Below are positions 41,310 through 49,912 of a stretch of 64,000 nucleotides of DNA, piece by piece; positions within the stretch are counted from its first letter, which is position 1, and each line of letters opens with the position of its first letter. The stretch comes from Mesorhizobium sp. Lineage in GTDB: Bacteria > Pseudomonadota > Alphaproteobacteria > Rhizobiales > Rhizobiaceae. The position numbers were made by a program, and so were the translations under genes. The stretch covers positions 1-64,000 of the forward strand of contig SAQR01000018.1 of assembly GCA_004020365.1 (NCBI GenBank), written 5' to 3'. Under the pieces are notes generated by a model, which saw nothing but the letters and a program-made list of their open reading frames with translations, was not told the origin of the DNA and did not search any database.

Positions 41310-43765
41310 CCGCCCCGTCTGCCAAAACCATTCCTCCCAAAGCAAGGGCCGTCATCATCGGCGGCGGCGTCTCCGGCTGCTCGGTCGCCTACCATCTGGC
41401 CAAGCTCGGCTGGACCGACATCGTGCTGCTCGAGCGCAAGCAACTGACATCGGGCACGACATGGCACGCCGCCGGCCTGATCGGCCAGTTGCGCGGTTCG
41501 CAGAACATGACACGGCTGGCGAAATATTCTGCCGACCTCTACGTCAAGCTGGAGGCCGAGACCGATGTCGGCACCGGTATGCGCCAGGTCGGTTCGATCA
41601 CCGTCGCGCTGACCGAGGAACGCAAGCACGAGATTTATAGGCAGGCGTCGCTCGCCCGCGCGTTCGATATTGACGTGCGCGAGATTTCGCCTAACGAAGT
41701 CAAGGAGATGTACCCGCATCTCAATGTTTCCGATGTGGTCGGCGCCGTGCATCTGCCGCTCGACGGCCAGTGCGACCCGGCCAACATCGCCATGGCGCTG
41801 GCCAAGGGTGCGCGCCAGCGCGGTGCGACGATCGTCGAGAATGTGAGGGTCACCAAGGTCCATGCCAGGGCTGGCCGCGTCACCGGTGTTTCCTGGACGC
41901 AAGGCGACGAGCAAGGCATGATCGAAGCCGACATCGTCGTCAATTGCGCCGGCATGTGGGCACGAGAGCTTGGCGCCCAGAACGGCGTCAGCATCCCGCT
42001 GCATGCCTGCGAGCATTTTTATCTCGTCACCGAGCCGATCCCCGGCCTGACCCGGCTGCCGGTGCTGCGGGTGCCGGACGAGTGCGCCTACTACAAGGAA
42101 GACGCCGGCAAGATGATGCTCGGTGCCTTCGAGCCGGTGGCCAAGCCCTGGGGCATGGATGGCATAAGCGAGGATTTCTGCTTCGATCAGCTGCCCGCGG
42201 ATTTCGAGCATTTCGAGCCAATCCTTGAAATGGGCGTCAACCGCATGCCGATGCTGGCCAGCGCCGGCATCCACACTTTCTTCAACGGCCCCGAGAGTTT
42301 TACGCCTGATGATCGCTACTATCTCGGCGAGGCGCCGGAGCTGTCCGGCTACTGGATGGCGACCGGCTACAACTCCATCGGCATCGTCTCCTCAGGCGGC
42401 GCCGGCATGGCGCTGGCGCAATGGATCAACGATGGCGAAGCACCCTTCGATCTCTGGGAGGTCGATATCCGCCGCGCCCAGCCGTTCCAGAAGAACCGCC
42501 GCTACCTCAGAGAGCGCGTCTCCGAGACGCTCGGCCTGCTCTATGCCGACCATTTTCCCTACCGGCAGATGGCGACCTCGCGCAACCTCAGGCGCTCCCC
42601 GCTCCATGAACATCTGAAGGCACGCGGCGCGGTGTTCGGCGAGGTTGTCGGCTGGGAGCGGGCCAACTGGTTCGCCAAGCCCGGCCAAGAGCGAGAATAC
42701 CGCTATTCCTGGAAACGGCAGAACTGGTTCGACAACCAGCGCGATGAACATCTGGCGGTCCGCAACGGCGTCGGCCTATTCGACATGACCTCATTCGGCA
42801 AGATCCGTGTCGAGGGCCGCGATGCCTGCGCCTTCCTGCAGAAGCTTTGCGCCAACGACATGGACGTCGCACCGGGCAAGATCGTCTACACGCAGATGCT
42901 CAACCGGCGCGGCGGTATCGAGAGCGACCTCACCGTCTCGCGGCTATCGGAAACCACTTTTTTCCTCGTCGTGCCGGGCGCCACGCTGCAGCGTGATCTC
43001 GCCTGGTTAAGAAAACATCTTGCCGATGAATTCGTCGTCATCACCGATGTCACCGCTGCTGAGGCCGTGCTCTGCCTGATGGGCCCGGATTCGAGGAAGC
43101 TGATTCAAAAGCTGAGCCCGAACGATTTCTCCAACGAAACCAATCCGTTCGGAACGTTTCAGGAGATAGAAATCGGGATGGGGCTGGCCCGCGCCCACCG
43201 TGTCACCTATGTCGGCGAGCTCGGCTGGGAGCTTTATGTCTCGACCGACCAAGCCGCCCACGTGTTCGAGGCGATCGCTGAGGCCGGCGCCGATGTCGGC
43301 CTAAAACTTTGCGGCCTGCACACGCTGGATTCCTGCCGCATCGAAAAGGCTTTTCGGCATTTCGGCCACGACATCACCGACGAGGACAATGTGCTGGAGG
43401 CAGGCCTTGGCTTCGCCGTGAAGACGGCCAAGGGCGATTTTCTTGGCCGCGATGCCGTGCTGCGGAAGCAGGAAACCGGATTGAATCGGCGGCTGGTGCA
43501 ATTCCGCCTGAAAGACACGCAACCCCTGCTCTTCCACAACGAAGCGATCCTGCGCGACGGCAAGATTGTCGGCCCGGTCACCTCTGGCAATTACGGCCAT
43601 CATCTCGGCGGCGCCGTCGGCCTCGGCTACGTGCCGTGCCAGGGCGAGAGCGAGGCGGACGTGCTGTCGTCGTCCTACGAGATCGAGATCGCCGGCGAGC
43701 GCTTCGCCGCGGAAGTGTCGCTGAAGCCGATGTATGATCCGAAGGCGGAACGGATGCGGATGTAG
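41306..43765 (+). CDS. GcvT-family FAD-dependent dehydrogenase (last of the operon)
   Basis: 819 aa, same architecture as the protein at 36779 but clearly diverged. Gly-Gly-Gly-Val-Ser-Gly-Cys-Ser near residue 19, Ser-Gly-Thr-Thr-Trp-His-Ala-Ala-Gly-Leu near 49 (covalent-FAD His context), DAO domain, linker, then GcvT half with Gly-Glu-Leu-Gly-Trp-Glu-Leu-Tyr near 640. It could be the sarcosine step if the first handles dimethylglycine, or the reverse. ATGA overlap with the aminotransferase stop shows it belongs to the same operon. Palindromic repeats, and no clear terminator, follow. Confidence 0.87.
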   Translation: MTAPSAKTIPPKARAVIIGGGVSGCSVAYHLAKLGWTDIVLLERKQLTSGTTWHAAGLIGQLRGSQNMTRLAKYSADLYVKLEAETDVGTGMRQVGSITVALTEERKHEIYRQASLARAFDIDVREISPNEVKEMYPHLNVSDVVGAVHLPLDGQCDPANIAMALAKGARQRGATIVENVRVTKVHARAGRVTGVSWTQGDEQGMIEADIVVNCAGMWARELGAQNGVSIPLHACEHFYLVTEPIPGLTRLPVLRVPDECAYYKEDAGKMMLGAFEPVAKPWGMDGISEDFCFDQLPADFEHFEPILEMGVNRMPMLASAGIHTFFNGPESFTPDDRYYLGEAPELSGYWMATGYNSIGIVSSGGAGMALAQWINDGEAPFDLWEVDIRRAQPFQKNRRYLRERVSETLGLLYADHFPYRQMATSRNLRRSPLHEHLKARGAVFGEVVGWERANWFAKPGQEREYRYSWKRQNWFDNQRDEHLAVRNGVGLFDMTSFGKIRVEGRDACAFLQKLCANDMDVAPGKIVYTQMLNRRGGIESDLTVSRLSETTFFLVVPGATLQRDLAWLRKHLADEFVVITDVTAAEAVLCLMGPDSRKLIQKLSPNDFSNETNPFGTFQEIEIGMGLARAHRVTYVGELGWELYVSTDQAAHVFEAIAEAGADVGLKLCGLHTLDSCRIEKAFRHFGHDITDEDNVLEAGLGFAVKTAKGDFLGRDAVLRKQETGLNRRLVQFRLKDTQPLLFHNEAILRDGKIVGPVTSGNYGHHLGGAVGLGYVPCQGESEADVLSSSYEIEIAGERFAAEVSLKPMYDPKAERMRM

Positions 43766-43772
43766 TCCTTTT

Positions 43773-43898
43773 CCTTCGCCCCGTTTACGGGGAGAAGGTG
43801 GCCCGAAGGGCCGGATGAGGGGCGGCAAAAATTGTGCAAGGTTCACGCTGCCCCTCATCTGCCTGCCGGCATCTTCTCCCCGTGAACGGGGAGAAGGA
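43773..43898. repeat. Pair of CCCCGT...ACGGGG palindromes, family D
   Basis: Two hairpins of the CTTCTCCCCGT/ACGGGGAGAAG type (near 43773-43797 and 43873-43897), with AGGGCCGGATGAGGGGC and GCTGCCCCTCAT between them. They separate the GcvT operon from the convergent quinone-reductase pair and may also terminate transcription on both sides. Confidence 0.75.
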
Positions 43899-43908
43899 CG
43901 CTCACCTC

Positions 43909-44496
43909 TCAAAACCGCTCCAGCTTCGTTCGCACTTTCTCCAGAAACGCCGCCCTCGTCTTCGGTGTCGACGCATCCATCAGGTAGTGCGCCAGAAAGA
44001 ACGTCCTGCAGCGGGTGGCGCAGAGCGCCCGCATGCCGCGCAGGATCGTCTTGCGTCCCGGCTGGCCGACGACGACGCTCCACCAGGTCGGTGCGCCGCA
44101 GGTCGTGATCACCCCAATCTTCGTTACATGCCTCACCAGCGACTGGATCCGTCCCTTGCCGGCCGGCAGTCGGAAGGCGACGTCGGTCGCCCAAACCCGG
44201 TCGAGCCAGCCCTTCAGCATTGCCGGCAACCCGTACCACCATGTCGGATAGATGAAGAGGATTGCCTGGGCCCAGTTGAGATTCTCGATATGCGAATTGA
44301 GCGCCGGGTCCTGCGGGGCGTGCTCATTATAGGAGCGTCGCTCGTCGCAGCCCATCACCGGATCGAAATTTTCCGCATAGAGGTCGAGCAGCCGCACCTC
44401 CCAGCCTCTCGCCTTCAGCACCTCGATGGCACTATCCCGGATCGCGGCGCAAAAGCTTTCCGGAACCGGATGGCAATAAACCACCAGGACCCGCAT
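43909..44496 (-). CDS. NAD(P)H:quinone reductase/flavodoxin-fold protein 2
   Basis: 195 aa, flavodoxin_2 family (KefF/NQO1-like). Starts Met-Arg-Val-Leu-Val-Val-Tyr-Cys-His-Pro-Val-Pro-Glu-Ser-Phe, the FMN-binding loop; Phe-Ile-Tyr-Pro-Thr-Trp-Trp-Tyr-Gly-Leu-Pro-Ala near residue 80 and Gly-Trp-Leu-Asp-Arg-Val-Trp follow. It should reduce quinones or similar electrophiles by two electrons. It overlaps the paralogue at 44496 (TGATG), so both are made from one transcript. Confidence 0.87.
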   Translation of the reverse strand: MRVLVVYCHPVPESFCAAIRDSAIEVLKARGWEVRLLDLYAENFDPVMGCDERRSYNEHAPQDPALNSHIENLNWAQAILFIYPTWWYGLPAMLKGWLDRVWATDVAFRLPAGKGRIQSLVRHVTKIGVITTCGAPTWWSVVVGQPGRKTILRGMRALCATRCRTFFLAHYLMDASTPKTRAAFLEKVRTKLERF

Positions 44497-45077
44497 CAGA
44501 AGGCATCCATGCTGGCGGCGACTTTCGCCGTGAATCTCTTGCGCGTTTCATCGGTCGACAGGTTCATCGAATAATGCGCGAGATAGGACACGGAGACACC
44601 TGGCTTGACCGTCGCGCGCAACACACGCTTGACCAGCTTGCGCGGCGGGTCGCCCATCAGCATGGCGTGGAGCCGGCTGCCGCCATAGGTGGTGACCGCC
44701 GCCAGCTTGCGGATGTTGTGCAGCGAAGGCTCCACTTTGCCATTGACCAGCTTGAACGAGACGCCGGGCAAGAAGACGCGGTCGAAAAAGCCTTTCAGGA
44801 TCGCCGGATAGCCGTAGTTCCACACCGGAAACGACAGCACCAGCGCTTCGGCCTTTTGCAACCTCGCGACATAAGGTGCTGTCGGATCATCGGCGCCGCG
44901 CTCGTCGTAATAACCGAGCCGCTCGGCCCGCGTCAGCCGCGGATCGAAATCCTCGGCATAAAGATCGCAGTCGTCGACGGCGTGGCCGGCGGCTGTCAGC
45001 CGCTCGACGATCACCTTGTGCAGACCGGCATTGAAGCTGGTTTCGACCGGGTGGGCGTAGAGCACGAAGATTCTCAC
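44496..45077 (-). CDS. NAD(P)H:quinone reductase/flavodoxin-fold protein 1
   Basis: 193 aa from GTG 45077 (valine-initiated, Arg-Ile-Phe-Val-Leu-Tyr-Ala-His-Pro-Val-Glu). Shares about the whole fold with the next protein, including Ser-Phe-Pro-Val-Trp-Asn-Tyr-Gly-Tyr-Pro-Ala and Gly-Phe-Phe-Asp-Arg-Val. The pair probably forms a heterodimer or works on related substrates. No strong Shine-Dalgarno sequence is seen, and an upstream start in the longer open frame would run into the palindromic repeat, so the start is less certain. Confidence 0.83.
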   Translation of the reverse strand: MRIFVLYAHPVETSFNAGLHKVIVERLTAAGHAVDDCDLYAEDFDPRLTRAERLGYYDERGADDPTAPYVARLQKAEALVLSFPVWNYGYPAILKGFFDRVFLPGVSFKLVNGKVEPSLHNIRKLAAVTTYGGSRLHAMLMGDPPRKLVKRVLRATVKPGVSVSYLAHYSMNLSTDETRKRFTAKVAASMDAF

Positions 45078-45105
45078 AGGAGAACATCTCGCAGGTCGGC
45101 GCGAG

Positions 45106-45279
45106 GCACCCCCCTCTGCCCTGCCCTCTTTTCCGCCACTTGGCATCTCCCCCTCAAGGGGGGAGATTGGCTATCAATATCGCTTTCGCCAGTTGACGAC
45201 GTTGGAAGATGGCCGAGGCGATGGAACAGCCAATCTCCCCCCTTGAGGGGGAGATGGCCGGCAGGCCAGAGGGGGGTGC
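45106..45279. repeat. Nested palindromic element, family E
   Basis: A 174-bp element: outer arms GCACCCCCCTCTG (45106-45118) and its exact complement (45267-45279), with inner near-palindromes ATCTCCCCCTCAAGGGGGGA-type at 45145-45167 and 45232-45255. It lies between two minus-strand genes and is likely transcribed. Confidence 0.8.
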
Positions 45280-45297
45280 AGCGCCACACGCTCGTCA

Positions 45298-46698
45298 TCA
45301 CCCCGCCTTCTGCAACCCCTTGAACAGGAACGACTTGCCCGAGCGATAATCGTAGTCAGGGTTTTCCCAGGCGATCATCTTGCCGGGATTGAGCAGCCCT
45401 TGCGGATCGGTTTCGCGCTTGAAGGCGAGCTGCACCTCGTCCGTCTGCTTCATACCGCCCTCTTCCAGCGTGTAGCGGTGCGGGTTGAAGACCCAGCAGC
45501 CATTGTCCTCGTGGATGCGGATGATCTCGTCGAGCCGCTGCGCCGTGGTGAAGCGGACCAACGGCAGTCCGGCCACACCGATCGCGCCATCGAAGCGAAT
45601 GAATTCGAGATGCACCGGCACCTCGTCGCCGAAGCGTTCGATCATCGCCTTGACGTAAGCGAGGTGATCCGGCGAGGGATAGCGGGTCTGCAGATAGGTA
45701 ATCGTTGGGTCGACCCTGATGGCGCGCAGCGTCGTGTGGTTCCAGGTCAGCTCATAGGCCGGCGGCAAACCCCTGAGATCGGCCTCCTTGTCGGCGCAAA
45801 AGACGATCTCGCCCTTGCTGCGCGCCGCCAGCGCGACAAAGGCGTCCATCGCCTGCGGCGCGATCATGCAGACGACGATGCTTTGCTCGCGCCGGAAGAA
45901 TTTCTGATGCCGCTTGAAATAGTCGTAAGGGATCGGCGCGGCGATCGGCGTGATCAGCTTCGCCAGGATGCCGTCCTGAATGGCGAGATCGTTGCCGAAG
46001 CCGGCCGCATCCATGAAATCGTCGAAGCCGACGATGACGTCGATCCAGTCGTAGGATGCAGTCAACGGCATCTCGACCTCGGTGATGATGCCGTTGGTGC
46101 CGTAGGCATGCATCACCTTCAGCACCTCCTCACCGCTAAGATCCATGATGCGAGGCTCCGCCTCCATCGTCACGGTTCTGAGCCGGATGACATTGCCGAG
46201 GTCGCGCAGCCCGCCCCAGCGGATCGAGCCGATGCCGCCCGACCCGCCGGCAACGAAACCGCCGATCGACGCGGTGTTATAGGTCGATGGCGACATCCGC
46301 AGCTCCTGACCGGAATGCGCGCGCGTCGCCCTGTCGATGTCGGCGAGGACGGCGCCAGGACCGGTCACGACGCGGCCGGGCGCGATCGTCTTGACTGCAT
46401 TCATCTCGGCGAGATTGAGCACGACGCCGCCGGACAAGGGCATCGCCTGCCCGTAATTGCCGGTGCCGCTGCCGCGTGGCGTCACCGGAATGCCATGCCG
46501 GTGGCACGCGGCAAGCACGCGGATCACCTCGTCTTCGGTCTTTGGCGTCACGATCAGGTCGCCGGTCACATGGTCGAGCTGTTGCTTCAGCACCGGGCTG
46601 TACCAGTAGAAATCGCGGCTCTTCTGCTGGACGATCGCCGGATGGTCGTCGATCTTCAGACCGTCGAGATCGCGTTTGAGCGCAGCCAGGTCCATCAT
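45298..46698 (-). CDS. FAD-linked oxidase (GlcD/lactate-dehydrogenase-like)
   Basis: 466 aa. FAD-binding PCMH domain with Pro-Arg-Gly-Ser-Gly-Thr-Gly-Asn-Tyr near residue 71 and Gly-Gly-Phe-Val-Ala-Gly-Gly-Ser-Gly-Gly-Ile-Gly near 140; C-terminal FAD-oxidase domain with Trp-Val-Phe-Asn-Pro-His near 405. Such enzymes oxidise 2-hydroxy acids or related compounds. The start overlaps the stop of the amidohydrolase (ATG 46698 or 46695), so they share a transcript, suggesting consecutive steps on the same compound. The substrate is not readable. Confidence 0.86.
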   Translation of the reverse strand: MMDLAALKRDLDGLKIDDHPAIVQQKSRDFYWYSPVLKQQLDHVTGDLIVTPKTEDEVIRVLAACHRHGIPVTPRGSGTGNYGQAMPLSGGVVLNLAEMNAVKTIAPGRVVTGPGAVLADIDRATRAHSGQELRMSPSTYNTASIGGFVAGGSGGIGSIRWGGLRDLGNVIRLRTVTMEAEPRIMDLSGEEVLKVMHAYGTNGIITEVEMPLTASYDWIDVIVGFDDFMDAAGFGNDLAIQDGILAKLITPIAAPIPYDYFKRHQKFFRREQSIVVCMIAPQAMDAFVALAARSKGEIVFCADKEADLRGLPPAYELTWNHTTLRAIRVDPTITYLQTRYPSPDHLAYVKAMIERFGDEVPVHLEFIRFDGAIGVAGLPLVRFTTAQRLDEIIRIHEDNGCWVFNPHRYTLEEGGMKQTDEVQLAFKRETDPQGLLNPGKMIAWENPDYDYRSGKSFLFKGLQKAG

Positions 46699-48008
46699 CC
46701 CACCATCAGATCGTCGAGTTCGGCATAGTCGGGCAATTGGCGCTCGATGGCGCGGCCGTCCCGCACCACGATGCGATCCGATTCGGGCCGCGACAGCAAT
46801 TCCGTCCAGTTCCGCCCTCTAAAGACGACGAAGTCGGCACCACCGCCTGCGGCAAGGGTGCCGAAACCGTCGAGCCGCATCACACTGGCCGGCGTCGAAG
46901 TCACCGCTTGCGGCCAGTCGCCGACCGGGTGATCGAAATGCAGGATACGCGTCGCCATGCGATAGACCTCCAGCATGTCGAGATCGCCATAGGCGTAGAA
47001 CGGATCGCGGGTGTTGTCGGAGGCGACGGCGACGGGAATGCCGCGCGCTTTCATCTCGTGCAGCAGCGTCACGCCACGCCAGCGCGGCGTGGTCTTGTCG
47101 CCGCGCCGGTCCTGCAGATAGAGATTGCACATCGGCAGCGACACCACGGCGAGCCCCGCCTTCGCCACCTTGTCCAGCGTGTCGAGCACGTCGAGATCGG
47201 GCTGGCCTGCCAGCGAGCAGCAGTGGCCGACGAGGATGTTTCCCTCAAAACCATTCCACAGGGCCGCCTCGGCGATCTTCTTCAGCGAGATCGCCGAGAT
47301 GTCGTCGGTCTCGTCGGCATGGAAATCGAGGTTGAGGCCATGCTTGATCGCCTGCGCGAAAACCCGATCGAGAAGCTCTTCGAGGTCCGGCAGCATATAG
47401 GTGACGACGCCGAGCACACCGTTGGCCGCGGCGACGCGTTTGGCCAGGCTCTCGAACCATTTTTTGTCGCGCACGCCTTCGATGCCGAGCAGACAGGCGG
47501 CCTGCAGCTCGATGCGGCCACGCCATTGCTCCCGTACCGTCTCGAACACCGGCCAGGAGATCTCCTCCTGCGGTGCGACGCTGTCGAGGTGGGTGCGCAA
47601 AGCCCTGGTGCCGTGCGCGTAGGCGCAGCGCAGCGAAAAATCCATGCGGCGAGCGACGTCCTCGGCGCTCCAGCGGGCAGCGCGGTCGGCGCCGGTGGCG
47701 TTCAGCGCACCCATGAAGGTGCCGTCCGGATTGGGTTTGCGAGGCCAGATATGGCCCTTGTCGATATGGGTGTGACAGTCGACGAAGCACGGCATGACGA
47801 TACGGCCGCCAAAGTCGACGGCGCCTGTGGGTGTATTGGACTGGCGATGCGCGGTAATGCTGGAGATTTTGCCGTCGGCGACCGCGATGTCGGCGAGTGC
47901 GAAGCCGTCAGCGTCGAAGGTTGCAGCAAAACCCGGCGTCAAAGATGAATGAAGCCGGACGTTGGAAAGTACGAATTGGCCGGTTTCGAGGATAACTTCT
48001 GAGGTCAT
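46695..48008 (-). CDS. Cytosine-deaminase-like amidohydrolase
   Basis: 437 aa. Metal-dependent hydrolase motifs: His-Thr-His-Ile-Asp near residue 83, His-Ala-Asp-Glu near 236, His-Cys-Cys-Ser near 272, and Ala-Ser-Asp-Asn-Thr-Arg-Asp near 335. This is the CodA/atrazine-type deaminase pattern. Cytosine deaminases also act on creatinine and on related heterocycles. With an NMT1-like ABC transporter, an FAD oxidase and a creatininase nearby, a role in breaking down a nitrogen heterocycle is likely. A palindromic repeat region separates it from the permease gene upstream. Confidence 0.86.
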   Translation of the reverse strand: MTSEVILETGQFVLSNVRLHSSLTPGFAATFDADGFALADIAVADGKISSITAHRQSNTPTGAVDFGGRIVMPCFVDCHTHIDKGHIWPRKPNPDGTFMGALNATGADRAARWSAEDVARRMDFSLRCAYAHGTRALRTHLDSVAPQEEISWPVFETVREQWRGRIELQAACLLGIEGVRDKKWFESLAKRVAAANGVLGVVTYMLPDLEELLDRVFAQAIKHGLNLDFHADETDDISAISLKKIAEAALWNGFEGNILVGHCCSLAGQPDLDVLDTLDKVAKAGLAVVSLPMCNLYLQDRRGDKTTPRWRGVTLLHEMKARGIPVAVASDNTRDPFYAYGDLDMLEVYRMATRILHFDHPVGDWPQAVTSTPASVMRLDGFGTLAAGGGADFVVFRGRNWTELLSRPESDRIVVRDGRAIERQLPDYAELDDLMVG

Positions 48009-48009
48009 C

Positions 48010-48182
48010 GCTGCCCCTCATCTGCCTGCCGGCATCTTCTCCCCGTGAACGGGGAGAAGGGGGCTGACGGCAGCCTTGGCGCTCGTTCAGCAACGCTTGT
48101 GGTTGGCGAAACCGTCGATGAAGGCGCCCTTCTCCCCGTCTCTATACGGGGAGAAGTGCCCGGCAGGGCGATGAGGGGCAGC
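48010..48182. repeat. Palindrome-bounded element, family D
   Basis: Outer arms GCTGCCCCTCAT (48010-48021) and its exact complement (48171-48182); inside are CTTCTCCCCGT...ACGGGGAGAAG hairpins near 48036 and 48128. The same outer arms bound the element at 51626. Confidence 0.8.
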
Positions 48183-48234
48183 GCCAACGCTGGAAAGGAC
48201 GACAAGCAGTTTTTGCCTTGAACACGACCCATCA

Positions 48235-49086
48235 TCACCGCTCCTGCTTCAGCGCACTCTCGTGCCAGCGTCGCAGGATCAGGTGGGAGATCAGCGACAG
48301 CACCAGGAAAATCAAAATGCCGGTGAACGAGATCAAGATTAGCGCCGCAAACAGCCGCGGTGCGTTGAGCCGGTAGCCGGCCTCGATGATGCGCGAGGCC
48401 AGCCCCGACGACTGTCCGGTGGCCCCGGCGACGAACTCCGCCACCACCGCGCCGATCAGCGACAGGCCGCCGGCGATCTTCAGCCCACCGAGGAAATACG
48501 GCATCGCCGCCGGCAGGCGCAGATAGCGCAATTGCTGCCAGCGCGTCGCGCCGTTAAGCCTGAACATGTCGCGCAGATTGCGGTCGACCGAGTTGAGGCC
48601 GAGCGTCGTGTTGGACAGGATCGGGAAGAAGGCGACGATCCAGGCACACAGCAGAAGCTTCGTCGTCTGGTTGTCGACATAGATGTTGATCAGCGGGAAG
48701 ATCGCGACGATCGGCGTCACCTGCAGCACGATCGCAAACGGGAAGAACGACATCTCCACCCATTTCGATTGCGTAAACAGCACCGCCAGCCCGACACCGC
48801 CGATGACCGCCAGAAGCAGGCTGAGAAAGGTGATCCTGAGCGTCACCAGCAGCGAGGAGAACAGCAGCCCGGCATCGTCGAACAGCGTTTGCAGCACCAC
48901 ACCGGGGCGCGGCAGTATATATTTCGGGATGTCGTTCCAGACGCAGATGCGGTCCCACAGCCAGATCGCCAGGACCATGATCGCCAGCGGCAGCAGCCAG
49001 CGGCCGATCCGCTCGAGCCGCTCCTGGCGCACGCGACGCGCCTCCTCCGGATCCAGGGTTACGGCAGTATGATCAATGGCCGTCAT
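48235..49086 (-). CDS. ABC transporter permease (SsuC/TauC/ThiX type)
   Basis: 283 aa, six predicted helices between residues 25 and 270, with the cytoplasmic loop Glu-Phe-Val-Ala-Gly near residue 215 that contacts the ATPase (EAA motif). Family members form homodimers in uptake systems for sulfonates, nitrate or pyrimidines. It overlaps the ATPase gene by 14 bases, completing a three-gene system. Confidence 0.88.
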   Translation of the reverse strand: MTAIDHTAVTLDPEEARRVRQERLERIGRWLLPLAIMVLAIWLWDRICVWNDIPKYILPRPGVVLQTLFDDAGLLFSSLLVTLRITFLSLLLAVIGGVGLAVLFTQSKWVEMSFFPFAIVLQVTPIVAIFPLINIYVDNQTTKLLLCAWIVAFFPILSNTTLGLNSVDRNLRDMFRLNGATRWQQLRYLRLPAAMPYFLGGLKIAGGLSLIGAVVAEFVAGATGQSSGLASRIIEAGYRLNAPRLFAALILISFTGILIFLVLSLISHLILRRWHESALKQER

Positions 49087-49903
49087 GATGCGGTCCGGCG
49101 GTTGAGTTGATGGCGCCGATCAGCACATCGGACGCCTGACGGCAGAGCGCGGCATAGGCGGGCGAAGTGCGGAAGGCCTCTTTGCGGGGATAGGACGCAT
49201 CGATGGCGAGCTCTTTGAAGACCCGGCCCGGCCGCGCCGCCATGACGACGACGCGGTTGGAGAGGAAAACGCTTTCGAAGACGCTGTGGGTCACGAAGAC
49301 GACGGTAAAGCGCTCGTCCTGCCACAGTTCCAGAAGATCGTTGTTGAGCTTGAAGCGGGTGATCTCGTCCAGTGCCGCAAATGGCTCGTCCATCAAAAGC
49401 ACGCGCGGCTTGGTCACCATGGCGCGGGCGATCGAGACGCGCATCTTCATGCCGCCGGACAATTCGCGCGGCACGGCTTTCTCGAAGCCGGTCAGATGAA
49501 CCCGCGCCAGCATCTCCATCACGATAGGCGCAGCCTTGGCCCGCGACACGCCCTTCAGCCTGAGCGGCAGCCAGACATTGTCGAAGACGTCGGCCCACGG
49601 CAGCAGCGTCGGTTCCTGGAAGACGAAGCCGATGTCGGAGCGATCGGCAGCGCGGCTGCCGCGCCAGTCGAGCAGGCCGGAGGTCGGCGTTGCAAGACCG
49701 GCGATGAGGCGCAAGGCAGTCGACTTGCCACAGCCGGACGGGCCGAGAAGGCTGAGGAAATCGCCTTCCCGGATCGTCAGGTCGACTCCGCTGAGCGCTG
49801 TCACGCCGTTCGAAAAGACCTTGCCGACGCCGCGCAGCGCCAGCAGCATCGGACCTTTGCCCGATGCGCTTGCCGGCGCTTGCGCCACTTTCTCCTGCAT
49901 CAT
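49073..49903 (-). CDS. ABC transporter ATP-binding protein
   Basis: 276 aa. Walker A Gly-Pro-Ser-Gly-Cys-Gly-Lys-Ser-Thr near residue 53, signature Leu-Ser-Gly-Gly-Met-Lys-Met-Arg near 145, Walker B Val-Leu-Leu-Met-Asp-Glu-Pro near 163. Similar to SsuB/TauB/ThiZ ATPases of NMT1-type importers. It starts with two adjacent ATGs and sits 9 bp after the binding-protein gene. Confidence 0.9.
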   Translation of the reverse strand: MMQEKVAQAPASASGKGPMLLALRGVGKVFSNGVTALSGVDLTIREGDFLSLLGPSGCGKSTALRLIAGLATPTSGLLDWRGSRAADRSDIGFVFQEPTLLPWADVFDNVWLPLRLKGVSRAKAAPIVMEMLARVHLTGFEKAVPRELSGGMKMRVSIARAMVTKPRVLLMDEPFAALDEITRFKLNNDLLELWQDERFTVVFVTHSVFESVFLSNRVVVMAARPGRVFKELAIDASYPRKEAFRTSPAYAALCRQASDVLIGAINSTAGPHHDGH

Positions 49904-49912
49904 GCCCGGGTG

